Shown: piece by piece, positions 16,440 through 24,960 of the stretch | Numbering within the stretch: the stretch's first letter is position 1 | Layout: every line of letters begins with the position of its first letter | DNA from: Coriobacteriia bacterium | GTDB lineage: Bacteria > Actinomycetota > Coriobacteriia > Coriobacteriales > Atopobiaceae | Direction: 5' to 3' | Length of the DNA stretch: 57,642 nucleotides | Assembly (NCBI GenBank): GCA_030530145.1 | Contig: JAUMVN010000003.1 | Location: forward strand, 128,810 to 186,451 | Notes under the pieces: generated by a model | Told to the model about the DNA's origin: nothing | The model's database searches: none | What the model saw: the letters and a program-made list of their open reading frames with translations, nothing else | Position numbers and translations under genes: made by a program

Positions 16440-17780
16440 ATGCTCACCACGGAAGAGGCGGCTCGACGACTTGGTATAACGCGGCGCAGGGTGCAGGTGC
16501 TCGCTGCAGACGGATTGCTGACGGGCGAGAAGATCTCGGGCTCGTGGTTCATCGACGAGGCTTCGGTGGAGGCGCGGCTGGCCAACGTGAATAAAGAAGG
16601 TGGCCGCCCACGTCGTGGTCGGGCTCGGGGCGAGACGACCTTTACCCTCATGAACAGGGGCCATGAGGTTGCGCGCGTCGTCTACAGCTCGGAGAGGAAG
16701 GAATTCACGGGATTTCTGGGCGATATCGATCGGTCTCGTGCACCCGTTGGGCTGATTCCCGAGAAGGCAAACATGTCCCTCAGGGATTTCAACGATTGGT
16801 GGCGCGGCAGGGGGATTCCGTCTGCCCGCATGGGCCTCTCGGCGCTGCTCACGGAGCTTGGGGCGGACTTCCCGGAGGAGCTCCTGCAAAGAAACCTCGG
16901 GCTTTCCCTTTCCGATCAGTATTGGATCTGCCCCGACGGGTCCGGGTTGAAGTGGAAAGATATCAACTTCTTTAACAACGACTTCGATGAGGCGTCGCTC
17001 TCCATTGAACCCTTCGCTGTTGATGGCAAGTCGGCGGTGGCCACTCCGGACAACACGTCGGACGGTAACCTGCCCAAACGCTGGGTGTGCCGCAACGGCA
17101 CGCGTGCGCTGCTTAAAGGTGGGTCTTCCTACGGTCAGGAGCCTTACAACGAGGTTGTGGCCACGGCTCTTCACCGCCGCCTGCTCAAGGAGGGCGAGTA
17201 CGTGCCGTATGCGCTGGAGGGCGAGGGCGCTAATGCATTGAGCTGCTGCGCGGAGTATCTTGCCGATGAAGAGGAGTACGTCCCGGCCGTATACGTGGAG
17301 CGGGTGCTGGAGCAGGCGGCGAACCGCAACGACTTCGAGCATTATCTCGACTGCTGCGAGGCGCTCGGCGTTCACGCCGCGCGGCCCGCGCTCGAGCGGA
17401 TGATCGTATGCGACGACATGATCGCGAACCATGACCGCCACCGCCGCAACTTCGGCATCGTGCGAAACGTCGAGACCCTGCAATGCCGCCCCGCCCCGAT
17501 CTTCGACTCAGGTTCCTCGCTCTGGTGCGATGTGGGGACGTCTCGCCTCGCGGCGGGCGAGCATAGCTTCGTGAGCAGGCAGTTCTTCGAGAGCCCTGCT
17601 CACCAGATGCTTCTCGTCGAGGATATGAGCTGGTTTAGCGCCGATGCGCTGGAGGGCTTCATCGACGAGGCGATAGGGATTCTTTCTGCCAACGACGCGC
17701 TATTGGCCCGCTTGCCGTATCTTCGCGACGCCCTCGCCTGGCGCGTGGGACGCATGATCGACATCGCGGAGTGGGGCTGA
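16440..17780 (+). CDS. HTH domain fused to HipA-like protein kinase (single-protein)
   Basis: A 446-residue protein. Residues about 1-55 are an excisionase/MerR-like winged HTH (LTTEEAARRLGITRRRVQVLAADGLL ... GSWFIDEASV). A basic linker (GGRPRRGRARGE) leads to a kinase region. Kinase features: candidate ATP-binding Lys in ALLKGGSSYGQEPYNEV (about K226), catalytic loop IANHDRHRRNFGIV (N330, D332, H334, N337), and metal-binding IFDSG (D356). These match the HipA_C/CtkA-type Ser/Thr kinase fold. In HipBA the DNA-binding antitoxin is a separate protein; here HTH and kinase are one chain and no separate HipB is adjacent. A palindromic operator precedes it and 72-bp repeats flank it. Substrate and role (toxin-antitoxin, defence or regulation) are unknown. 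Confidence 0.82.
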   Translation: MLTTEEAARRLGITRRRVQVLAADGLLTGEKISGSWFIDEASVEARLANVNKEGGRPRRGRARGETTFTLMNRGHEVARVVYSSERKEFTGFLGDIDRSRAPVGLIPEKANMSLRDFNDWWRGRGIPSARMGLSALLTELGADFPEELLQRNLGLSLSDQYWICPDGSGLKWKDINFFNNDFDEASLSIEPFAVDGKSAVATPDNTSDGNLPKRWVCRNGTRALLKGGSSYGQEPYNEVVATALHRRLLKEGEYVPYALEGEGANALSCCAEYLADEEEYVPAVYVERVLEQAANRNDFEHYLDCCEALGVHAARPALERMIVCDDMIANHDRHRRNFGIVRNVETLQCRPAPIFDSGSSLWCDVGTSRLAAGEHSFVSRQFFESPAHQMLLVEDMSWFSADALEGFIDEAIGILSANDALLARLPYLRDALAWRVGRMIDIAEWG

Positions 17781-17815
17781 GCCGGCTCGGCCCCGCCGAG
17801 ACTCGGCCGACGGAG

Positions 17816-17887
17816 ATCTCTGCCGCTCCAGAATGACGTTTCCGTCCTCTGTGGGGCCAAGAAATCGCATTCTGGAGCGGTAGAGAT
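17816..17887. repeat. 72-bp hairpin repeat, copy B (right flank of HTH-HipA cassette)
   Basis: This copy is 71/72 identical to copy A at 16266-16337; the only change is TACC to TGCC in the left arm, at one stem position. It follows the kinase stop by 35 bp and precedes the converging DeoR gene. There is no T-run, so it is not an obvious terminator. Confidence 0.95.
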
Positions 17888-17926
17888 TCATGAAGGGTTG
17901 TTTACGGGCGGTCGCTGCCGCCGGTC

Positions 17927-18703
17927 TTAGACGCGGCGGATCTCGTGGATGCCGGCGTCGAGAAGGACGGCAATGTCCTCGTCGGTGGCGTCCTTATCGG
18001 TGATGAGCAGGTTCACCTGCGAGAGGTCCGCGTAGCTGAAGCCGGCGCTCACGCCGAGCTTGGTCGACGCGGCAAGAAGCACCAGGCGGTCGCTTCTCTC
18101 CACCATGAGCGAGTTGACGATGGCCTCCTGCTGGGTGGTCGAGGTCACGCCGGCGGTCAGCGAGATGCCGCCGCAGCCGACGAAGCAGGTGCTCGCCGCC
18201 ACGCTGCGGATGTTCGCGAGCGCGAACTCGCCCGAGAGCACGCCGCGCGGCGGGCGCACCTCGCCCCCGGTGACGAGTACCATGCCGCCCTCGGGGACGG
18301 TGAGGTCCTGGCCGTGCATGCTGTTCGTCACGATGGTCACGCCGTGGGACTTTATGTGCTTGACCGTGGCGAGCGCCGTGGTGGAGGTGTTGACGAAGAG
18401 CAGCTCGTTGTCGTCCACGAGGTCCGCGGCGGCCTCGGCGATGCGCTCCTTGATGACCTTGCTCGGGGAGTAGGCGGGCGAGCCGCCGAGCATCTCGTCG
18501 CCCTCGACGAGGACGGCCTCGCCGTAGCGGCGGCTCACGAGCCCGCGGCCCTCGAGCTCGTCGAGGTCGCGGCGCACGGTCAGGGTCGAGATGCCGAGTT
18601 TCTCGGCGAGCTCGCTCACGCCGGCGCGGCCCTTCTCGCGCAGGATGCGCAGGATGGTCTGACGACGCTGCTCGACGAAGCTGCGGCTTTTCTTCTCTGC
18701 CAT
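17927..18703 (-). CDS. DeoR-family transcriptional regulator, probable regulator of the ascorbate-type PTS locus
   Basis: A 258-residue DeoR regulator. The start MAEKKSRSFVEQRRQTILRILRE at 18703 gives the normal DeoR N-terminus; the 23-codon upstream extension lacks support. The winged HTH (VSELAEKLGISTLTVRRDLDELEGRGLVSRRYG) is followed by a sugar-phosphate sensing domain with VNTSTTALATVKHI, VTNSMHGQDL, VLVTGGEVRPPRGVLSG and AASTKLGVSAGFSYADLSQV. DeoR proteins usually repress divergent sugar operons and respond to phosphorylated intermediates. It is divergent from the EIIA-EIIC-EIIB operon, so a UlaR-like role is inferred. Confidence 0.88.
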   Translation of the reverse strand: MAEKKSRSFVEQRRQTILRILREKGRAGVSELAEKLGISTLTVRRDLDELEGRGLVSRRYGEAVLVEGDEMLGGSPAYSPSKVIKERIAEAAADLVDDNELLFVNTSTTALATVKHIKSHGVTIVTNSMHGQDLTVPEGGMVLVTGGEVRPPRGVLSGEFALANIRSVAASTCFVGCGGISLTAGVTSTTQQEAIVNSLMVERSDRLVLLAASTKLGVSAGFSYADLSQVNLLITDKDATDEDIAVLLDAGIHEIRRV

Positions 18704-18781
18704 GGCTGCTGCCCTGATCCTTTCCCCGGGGGTTGAATTTAAGTGTATAGGAGACGTGCCGCCCATATTCACATAGGGTTT

Positions 18782-18924
18782 GAACGGTTCGAACTATCTT
18801 TATAATCACAATATCAGAGATGAACGATATGAACAATTGCAATTACCGTTGACGGCTGTTATTCTACCGTTTGCGGGCATCATGGACAAAGCTAATGTTC
18901 AAGATGAACGGTTGGAGCTATAAA
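18782..18924. promoter_or_regulatory. Divergent control region with three operator-like repeats and promoter
   Basis: Three related 13-mers occur: GAACGGTTCGAAC (18782-18794), GAACGATATGAAC (18822-18834) and GAACGGTTGGAGC (18906-18918). The third lies between a weak -35 (TGTTCA, 18896-18901) and a good -10 (TATAAA, 18919-18924; 17-bp spacing) reading toward the PTS genes. This is the layout expected for repression by the adjacent DeoR protein. The whole 316-bp gap is A/T-rich and contains no gene. Confidence 0.55.
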
Positions 18925-19019
18925 TAAGCCAACAAAGCGTTCGTAACGTTCCTCAACAACACATTGAGAACACAACCTACGGCGCCCGTCAAGCAAGCAA
19001 AGGAAAGGAGAGGTTCCGG

Positions 19020-19487
19020 ATGCTTCTTAAGGAAATCGTCGAGAAGAAGCGCTATGCCTTCACCGAAGGCCCCCTCGATTGGAGGGAGGCGCTGCGCCAG
19101 TGCTGCAAGCCCCTCGAGGCCGAGGGCCTCGTCGAGCCGGTCTACGCCGACGTGATCATCGAGAACGTCGAGAAGAACGGCCCCTACATCGTGCTGGTCC
19201 CGGGCGTCGCGATGCCCCACACCACCGAGAACGCCCAGGGCTGCAACGGCACCGGCATCGGCTTCATGCGCTGTTCCGAGTCCGTCCACTTCGACGAGGA
19301 GAACCCCACCCCCGACACCGACGCGCAGATCTTCTTCACGCTGTGCTCCACCAACCAGGACGAGCACTTCAAGAACATGCAGCGCCTCATGGCCGTCCTC
19401 ACCAACGAGGAGGCCGTCGAGAAGCTCAAGGTCGCCACGACCGCGGAGGAGCTCCTCGAGATCGACGCCATGGTCGGCGACGAGTAA
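19020..19487 (+). CDS. ulaC: PTS EIIA component, ascorbate (SgaA/UlaC) type
   Basis: A 155-residue EIIA domain of the mannitol/fructose superfamily. The phosphorylated His lies in VPGVAMPHTTEN (about residue 68). IVEKKRYAFTEGPLDWREAL at the N-terminus and FFTLCSTNQDEHFKNMQRLMAVL are family features. It accepts phosphate from HPr and passes it to the EIIB 1.8 kb downstream. The start follows GGAAAGGAGAGGTTCCGG. It is the first gene of the PTS operon; codons are almost all C-ending, consistent with high expression. Confidence 0.9.
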   Translation: MLLKEIVEKKRYAFTEGPLDWREALRQCCKPLEAEGLVEPVYADVIIENVEKNGPYIVLVPGVAMPHTTENAQGCNGTGIGFMRCSESVHFDEENPTPDTDAQIFFTLCSTNQDEHFKNMQRLMAVLTNEEAVEKLKVATTAEELLEIDAMVGDE

Positions 19488-19560
19488 GACCGACCAGTTT
19501 AAGCACCAGTAATTGCGGGGCGCGTCGGAGGCGTCCCTGCAAAGGAAAGAAAGGAACGAT

Positions 19561-21063
19561 ATGGACGTCCTATTGGGAATCTGGTCGTGGATCGTCAACA
19601 ACATCCTGACCCAGCCCGCGTACTTCATCGGCCTGATCGTCGTCCTCGGCTACGCCCTCATGAAGAAGCCCTGGTACGATATTCTCGCCGGCTTTATCAA
19701 GGCGGTCATCGGCTACCAGATCCTGCTCGTCGGCTCCTCGGGCCTGACCAGCGCCTTCCGCCCCGTCCTCGTCGGCCTGCAGACCCGTTTCAACATGAAC
19801 GCCTGCGTCATCGACCCGTACTTCGGCCAGAACGCCGTTCAGGCCGCCATGGAGGACACCAGCTCCAGCGCCCTCGACTTCATCTCGGGCAAGTCCTTCT
19901 CGCTCGTCATGTTCCTGCTGCTCTTCGCCTTCATCCTTAACATCGTCCTCGTGGCGTTCCAGAAGGTCACCAAGTGCCGCGCCCTCTTCACCACCGGTCA
20001 CGTCCAGGTTCAGCAGTCCGCCCTCGCGTTCTTCCTGATCCTCTTCGCGTTCCCCGCCCTTAAGAACCAGGATTGGGCCGTTCTCGCGATCATGACCGTC
20101 CTCCTCGGCCTCTACTGGGCCGTCGGCTCCAACCTCTGCATCCGCCCGACCCAGGAGCTCACCGACGGCGCCGGCCTCACCATCGCCCACCAGCAGATGT
20201 ACGGCGTCTACCTCGCTTCCAAGGCCGCCGAGTGGATGAACAAGCACTCCAAGACCGAGTCCAAGAACGTCGACGACATCAAGCTCCCCGGCTTCCTCAA
20301 GATCTTCAACGAGAACCTCGTCGCCACCGCCATCCTCATGACCGCGTTCTTCGGCACCATCCTCGCGATCCTCGGCCGCGACTTCCTCGTCGAGAACTCC
20401 TTCATGAAGGAGAGCCAGGACTTCTTCATGTACATCCTGACGACCTCCTTCGAGTTCGCCGTGTACCTGTCCATCCTCCAGCTCGGCGTCCGCACCTTCG
20501 TCACCGAGCTCACCAACTCCTTCACCGGCATCTCCTCCAAGCTCCTCAAGGGCTCCGTCCCCGGCGTCGACTGCGCCGTCACCTTCGGCTTCGGCGCCCC
20601 CAACGCCGTGACCATCGGCTTCCTCTTCGGCGCCCTCGGCCAGTTCCTCGCCATCGGCATCCTGCTCCTCATGGGCTCCCCCGTCGTGATCATGGCCGGC
20701 TTCGTGCCCCTGTTCTTCGACAACGCCGTCATCGGCGTCTACGCCAACGACAAGGGCGGCCTGCGCGCCTGCTGCATCCTCCCGTTCATCTCCGGCCTCA
20801 TCCAGGTCTTCGGCTCCGCGTTCATCGCCGGCCTCACCGGCCTCGCCGCTTACGGTGGCTACATGGGCATGTGGGACTGGGCCGCTGTCTGGCCGATCAT
20901 GACCGTCCTCATGAAGTACCTCGGCTACGCCGGCCTCGCCCTCTGCGTCATCGGCCTCATCGCCATCCCGCAGATCCAGTACCGCAAGCACAAGGACACC
21001 TACTTCCTCGAGGTCGAGGATTGGCAGAAGTGCAAGGAGATGCGCGCCAACGGCACCAAGTAG
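19561..21063 (+). CDS. ulaA: PTS ascorbate-specific EIIC permease (UlaA/SgaT family)
   Basis: A 500-residue polytopic membrane protein with about a dozen hydrophobic helices. ATG 19561 follows AAGGAACG; an upstream open stretch of 16 codons is ignored. The N-terminal WIVNNILTQPAYFIGLIVVLGY, KAVIGYQILLVGSSGL, GVDCAVTFGFGAPNAVTIGFLFG and GFVPLFFDNAVIGVYANDKGG segments are those of UlaA permeases. It transports the substrate, phosphorylated by the partner EIIB, most likely L-ascorbate or a related lactone. It is flanked by EIIA and EIIB genes of the same class. Confidence 0.93.
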   Translation: MDVLLGIWSWIVNNILTQPAYFIGLIVVLGYALMKKPWYDILAGFIKAVIGYQILLVGSSGLTSAFRPVLVGLQTRFNMNACVIDPYFGQNAVQAAMEDTSSSALDFISGKSFSLVMFLLLFAFILNIVLVAFQKVTKCRALFTTGHVQVQQSALAFFLILFAFPALKNQDWAVLAIMTVLLGLYWAVGSNLCIRPTQELTDGAGLTIAHQQMYGVYLASKAAEWMNKHSKTESKNVDDIKLPGFLKIFNENLVATAILMTAFFGTILAILGRDFLVENSFMKESQDFFMYILTTSFEFAVYLSILQLGVRTFVTELTNSFTGISSKLLKGSVPGVDCAVTFGFGAPNAVTIGFLFGALGQFLAIGILLLMGSPVVIMAGFVPLFFDNAVIGVYANDKGGLRACCILPFISGLIQVFGSAFIAGLTGLAAYGGYMGMWDWAAVWPIMTVLMKYLGYAGLALCVIGLIAIPQIQYRKHKDTYFLEVEDWQKCKEMRANGTK

Positions 21064-21254
21064 CCTGCGCCTCTTAACCTGCTCGTCCCGCTGAGGCCAT
21101 AAGCCTCGCAAGAAGCACGTCGCAAGAAGCACCACCTGATTCACCAGCTCTACGAGGGGCGGTCGGTCCGCCGGCCGCCCCTCTTGCAAAGAAACGATCC
21201 CGGGCAGGGGCCCGGGGAAACCTCCGGGGCATCCCGGAAGAAAAGGAGAGAACC

Positions 21255-21563
21255 ATGAACGCCAAGATCCTCGTCGCTTGCGCTAACGGTGCCGGCACCT
21301 CCCTCATGATGAAGATGACCTGCGAGCGCGTGACCAAGAAGCTCGGCATGGGCGTCCAGGAGATCCACCACTGCGCGCTCTCCGAGGGCGTCTCCGTCGC
21401 CCGTCAGTACGACATCGTCTTCAGCCCCCTCAACTTCGTGAACATGTACGACTCCGCCAAGGCCGCCGGCGTCAACGTCATCGGCCTGCGCAACGTCCTC
21501 TCCGACGCCGAGATGGAGCAGCACCTCGTCGAGACCGGCGCTGCCGAGAAGTTCAAGGCCTAA
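21255..21563 (+). CDS. ulaB: PTS EIIB component, ascorbate (UlaB/SgaB) type
   Basis: A 102-residue EIIB protein. The phosphocysteine loop is CANGAGTSLMMKMT starting at residue 9 (Cys about 9). ILVACANG and FVNMYDSAKAAGVNVIGLRN fit the lactose/ascorbate EIIB fold. It transfers phosphate from EIIA to the incoming sugar at UlaA. It lies 191 bp after ulaA; that gap contains GC-rich imperfect repeats but no ORF I can support. Ribosome site AAAAGGAGAGAACC. Confidence 0.93.
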   Translation: MNAKILVACANGAGTSLMMKMTCERVTKKLGMGVQEIHHCALSEGVSVARQYDIVFSPLNFVNMYDSAKAAGVNVIGLRNVLSDAEMEQHLVETGAAEKFKA

Positions 21564-21644
21564 GGACCTCGCACTTCTTGCTCGGCGGCGCGCGCCGCCG
21601 GGAAGCACCGCAATCACGTTCGAATCCGAGGGGTAAGGGAAAAG

Positions 21645-22697
21645 ATGAACTATTCCAAGAAGGTTATCGCCGAGATGAACCTGGCCTACGCCATCGGCAC
21701 CTTCGACGGCGCTGACGCCAAGAGCTTCCTCATCGGCGTCGAGAAGCAGGGCCCGATCCGCCGCTTCGCCCTCGACGGCGAGCCGATGGAGACCGTGGCC
21801 GAGGGCCCCGGCGGCGTCATGACCATCACGCAGGTCCCGGGCCGCGACGACCAGTTCATGGCCACCTGCGAGTTCTTCTCGCCGAACTTCGGCGGCGACA
21901 CGGCGCACATCCGCACCTATACCCGCGCCGAGGACGGCTCCTGGAGCTCCAGCAAGCTCTGCGACCTGCCCTACGTCCACCGCTTCGGCCTGCTCAAGGG
22001 CGCCGACGGCGCGACCTGGGTCATCGCCTGCACCATCAAGGGCGCCTGCCGCCAGATCAAGAACGACTGGCAGACCCCCGGCGCCGTCTGGGTCGGCCGC
22101 CTCGACGAGGCCGCCGAGGCCTACGGCGACGAGAATCAGCTCGAGCTCACCTGCCTGGCCGCCGCCCAGGTGCAGAACCACGGTTTCTGGTACGCGCCCG
22201 ACCGCAGCTACGCGCTCGTGTCCACGGCTGCCGGCGTCTTCCGCTACGTGCCGCCCGCGACGGCCGACGGCGAGTGGGACGTGGCTTGCCTTATCGTCAA
22301 TCCCACGAGCGACATCTGCGTGGGCGACTTCGACGGCGACGGCGCTGAGGAGATCCTGACCATCTCCGCTTTCCACGGCGACACCCTCAAGGTGTGGCAC
22401 GCGACCGAGAACGCCGACGAGTACAAGTGCGTCTGGACCGACCCCGAGCGCCGCAACTTCCTGCACGCCATCTGGTCGGGCGAGCTCGCCGGCGAGCCCT
22501 GCGCCGTGGTGGGCAACCGCAAGGACGCCCGCGACCTGCTGCGCGTCGTGTACGCCGACGGCACCTACGCCGTCGAGCAGATCGACCACGACCGCGGCCC
22601 GGCCAACTGCTGGGTCATCGAGGACGAGGGCGCGCAGCGCATCATCGCCGCGAACCGCGAGACCAACGAGGTCGCGCTCTACACCGTCGAGGCCTAA
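21645..22697 (+). CDS. FG-GAP/VCBS-like protein of unknown function in the PTS operon
   Basis: A 350-residue soluble protein with no signal peptide or membrane helix visible. Repeated strand-rich segments suggest a beta-propeller: VGDFDGDGAEEILTISAFHGD is a clear FG-GAP/VCBS calcium-loop motif around residues 225-246, with GGVMTITQVPGRDDQFMAT, ATWVIACTI and RIIAANRETNEVALYTVEA as other blades. It sits between ulaB and a UlaG-like lactonase, in the same orientation and with its own AGGGGTAAGGGAAAAG ribosome site. I do not recognise an enzyme. A role in handling or sensing the transported sugar acid, for example as a lactonase-type propeller, is conceivable but unproven. Confidence 0.7.
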   Translation: MNYSKKVIAEMNLAYAIGTFDGADAKSFLIGVEKQGPIRRFALDGEPMETVAEGPGGVMTITQVPGRDDQFMATCEFFSPNFGGDTAHIRTYTRAEDGSWSSSKLCDLPYVHRFGLLKGADGATWVIACTIKGACRQIKNDWQTPGAVWVGRLDEAAEAYGDENQLELTCLAAAQVQNHGFWYAPDRSYALVSTAAGVFRYVPPATADGEWDVACLIVNPTSDICVGDFDGDGAEEILTISAFHGDTLKVWHATENADEYKCVWTDPERRNFLHAIWSGELAGEPCAVVGNRKDARDLLRVVYADGTYAVEQIDHDRGPANCWVIEDEGAQRIIAANRETNEVALYTVEA

Positions 22698-22802
22698 CGA
22701 GCGTCGCTCGGCGCCCCTCTCGGCGCTATGCAGTTCAAGAGTTTATTAGCTTGGCGGGTACCGCGCGTGCCCGCCGAAAGAAGAAATACTAGGAGGAAAG
22801 AC

Positions 22803-23927
22803 ATGTCTGCTATCGACGAGGTCACCCGCGAGAGCTGGATCATGAACACGTTCCCCGAGTGGGGCACGTGGCTGAACGAGGACATGGAGGCCGCCAAGCC
22901 GGCGCCCGGCACCGTCGAGATGTGGTGGCTCGGCTGCACCGGCATCTACATGAAGACCCCGGGCAACACCGCCATCACCATCGACCTGTGGACCGGCAAC
23001 GGCAAGCGCACCCACGGCGACGGCAAGATGAAGGTCGGCCACCAGATGGCCAACATGGCCGGTTGCCGCGCCATGCAGCCCAACCTGCGCAACATCCCCT
23101 ACGTCTTCGATCCCTTCGCGATCAAGCACGTCGACGCGGTTCTCGCCACCCACTACCACCAGGACCACATGTCCAAGGAGTTCGCGGCCCACGTCATCCA
23201 GTCCGGCATGACCACCACCGACGCCGACGGCAACGAGATCCCCGTCCCGTTCATCGGCCCGAAGAAGTCCGTTGAGTTCTGGCTCAAGTGGGGCGTGCCC
23301 GAGGAGCGCTGCATCACCGTCAAGCCCGGCGACGTGATCAAGGTCGGCGACATCGAGATCGTCTGCATGGACTCCTTCGACCGCACCTGCATCACCACCA
23401 CCGACTCCACCGGCCCCGACCGCGAGGACCTCTGGGGCGTCTGCCCGATGGACATGGACGAGAAGGCCGTCAACTACCTTCTTCGCACCCCAGGCGGCAA
23501 CATCTACCACTCCGGCGACTCCCACTACTCCATCTACTTCGCCAAGCACGGCAAGGACATCGCCAAGCAGTACGGCGGCGTCGACGTGGCCTTCGGCTCC
23601 TACGGCTGCAACCCCATGGGCATGCAGGACAAGATGGAGGCCTCCGACATCATCCGCATGGCCGAGGCCCTGCAGTGCAAGGTCGTCATCCCCATCCACT
23701 GGGACGTCTGGACCAACTTCGAGGCCGACCTGCGCGAGATCGAGGTTCTCTACAACATGCGCAAGGAGCGCCTGGGCTACACCTTCAAGCCCTACTACTG
23801 GAAGGTCGGCGGCCACTACACCTACCCGACCGACTTCGAGAACGGCAAGAAGTACTTCGTGTACCAGCGCGGTTTCGAGGACTGCTTCGACGAGGAGCCC
23901 AACGTCCCGTTCCGTTCCGTCCTCTAA
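22803..23927 (+). CDS. ulaG: UlaG-like metallo-beta-lactamase-fold lactonase (L-ascorbate-6-phosphate lactonase family)
   Basis: A 374-residue MBL-fold hydrolase. ATG 22803 follows AGGAGGAAAGAC, the best start. The metal-binding motif HYHQDH (ATHYHQDHMSKEFA) is intact, with further ligands in YHSGDSHYS and IPIHWDVWTNF. MWWLGCTGIYMKTPGNTAITIDLWTG at the N-terminus is typical of UlaG. UlaG opens the lactone ring of L-ascorbate 6-phosphate in the cytoplasm, matching the PTS genes just upstream. High-expression codon use continues through this gene. Confidence 0.9.
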   Translation: MSAIDEVTRESWIMNTFPEWGTWLNEDMEAAKPAPGTVEMWWLGCTGIYMKTPGNTAITIDLWTGNGKRTHGDGKMKVGHQMANMAGCRAMQPNLRNIPYVFDPFAIKHVDAVLATHYHQDHMSKEFAAHVIQSGMTTTDADGNEIPVPFIGPKKSVEFWLKWGVPEERCITVKPGDVIKVGDIEIVCMDSFDRTCITTTDSTGPDREDLWGVCPMDMDEKAVNYLLRTPGGNIYHSGDSHYSIYFAKHGKDIAKQYGGVDVAFGSYGCNPMGMQDKMEASDIIRMAEALQCKVVIPIHWDVWTNFEADLREIEVLYNMRKERLGYTFKPYYWKVGGHYTYPTDFENGKKYFVYQRGFEDCFDEEPNVPFRSVL

Positions 23928-23998
23928 GGTCTTTCGGGCGACGTTGAACGCTTGAGGCGCCCCGCGGTCGCGGTTATGTGGCCGCTCAGGCGCGCACA

Positions 23999-24034
23999 GG
24001 GCCGACCGTTCATAAGGGCGGTCGGCCCTTCTTG
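23999..24034 (+). terminator. Hairpin between ulaG and ulaE (terminator or attenuating stem)
   Basis: Stem GGGCCGACCG / CGGTCGGCCC (10 bp) followed by TTCTTG. The T-run is weak, so it may reduce rather than stop transcription into ulaE, which begins 32 bp downstream. Confidence 0.6.
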
Positions 24035-24065
24035 ATGAATGAATGCCTGTTCAAGGGAGAGAACC

Positions 24066-24923
24066 ATGTCCAAGCCGTATCTGCTCGGCATGTACGAGAA
24101 GGCCGTCCCCAACGACATCTCCTGGAAGGAGCGCCTGGAGGTCGCGCGCGAGTCCGGCTTCGACTACGTCGAGATCTCCGTCGACGAGACCGACGCCAAG
24201 CTCGCCCGCCTGGAGTGGACCGCCGACGAGCGCCGCGAGCTCGTGCGCCTGCAGCAGGAGTGCGGGCTGCCCATCCGCTCGATGTGCCTCTCGGGCCACC
24301 GCAAGTATCCGTTCGGCGCGACCGACCCCTCGGTGCGCGAGCGAAGCATGCAGATCATGACCCAGGCGCTCGAGCTCGCCTGCGACCTGGGCGTGCGCAC
24401 CATCCAGCTCGCCGGCTACGACGTCTACTACGAGGAGGGCACCGACGAGACCCGCAAGTGGTTCGCCGAGAACCTTGCCCGCGCGACCGAGCTCGCCGCG
24501 CGCGAGGGTGTGCTGCTGGGCTTCGAGACGATGGAGACGCCGTTCATGGACACCGTCGAGAAGTCCATGGCCTACGTGAGCCAGGTCGACAGCCCGTACC
24601 TGGGTGTCTACCCCGACCTCGGCAACCTGACGAACGCGAGCTTCCTCTACGGCAAGTCCGTGACCGACGACCTCGCCACCGGCCGCGGCCACCTGGTGGC
24701 CACCCACTGCAAGGAGACCGTCGCGGGCGCCTATCGCGAGATCCCCTTCGGCACCGGCACCACCGACTGGGAGGCGCTCGACGAGTGCGTGCGCCAGGGC
24801 GTGCGCCGCTACGTCGCCGAGTTCTGGTACGTCGGCAGCGAGAACTGGCGCGAGGAGACCGCCTTCGCGAGCGAGTACGTGCGCGGAAAGATCGAGGCCG
24901 CGTTCGACCGCGTCGGCGCGTAA
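24066..24923 (+). CDS. ulaE: L-ribulose-/L-xylulose-5-phosphate 3-epimerase, UlaE family
   Basis: A 285-residue TIM-barrel sugar-phosphate epimerase. ATG 24066 after AAGGGAGAGAACC. Family features: YLLGMYEKAVPNDISWKERLEVARESGFDYVEISVDE at the N-terminus, IRSMCLSGHRKYPFG, IQLAGYDVYYEEGT, GFETMETPFMDTVEK with a metal-binding Glu, YPDLGNLTNA, GHLVATHCKETVAG and EFWYVG near the end. UlaE converts L-xylulose 5-P to L-ribulose 5-P. The normal partner decarboxylase UlaD and epimerase UlaF are not in the window, so the pathway here is incomplete or uses unlinked genes. Confidence 0.88.
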   Translation: MSKPYLLGMYEKAVPNDISWKERLEVARESGFDYVEISVDETDAKLARLEWTADERRELVRLQQECGLPIRSMCLSGHRKYPFGATDPSVRERSMQIMTQALELACDLGVRTIQLAGYDVYYEEGTDETRKWFAENLARATELAAREGVLLGFETMETPFMDTVEKSMAYVSQVDSPYLGVYPDLGNLTNASFLYGKSVTDDLATGRGHLVATHCKETVAGAYREIPFGTGTTDWEALDECVRQGVRRYVAEFWYVGSENWREETAFASEYVRGKIEAAFDRVGA

Positions 24924-24960
24924 GGCGACGAAGAACGTAAGGGAGAAGGGAGGCCCGGCG

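Noticed and set aside
17816-17887. 72-bp hairpin as a terminator of the HTH-HipA gene
   Set aside because: No T-run follows on either strand, and the same unit also lies upstream of the gene.
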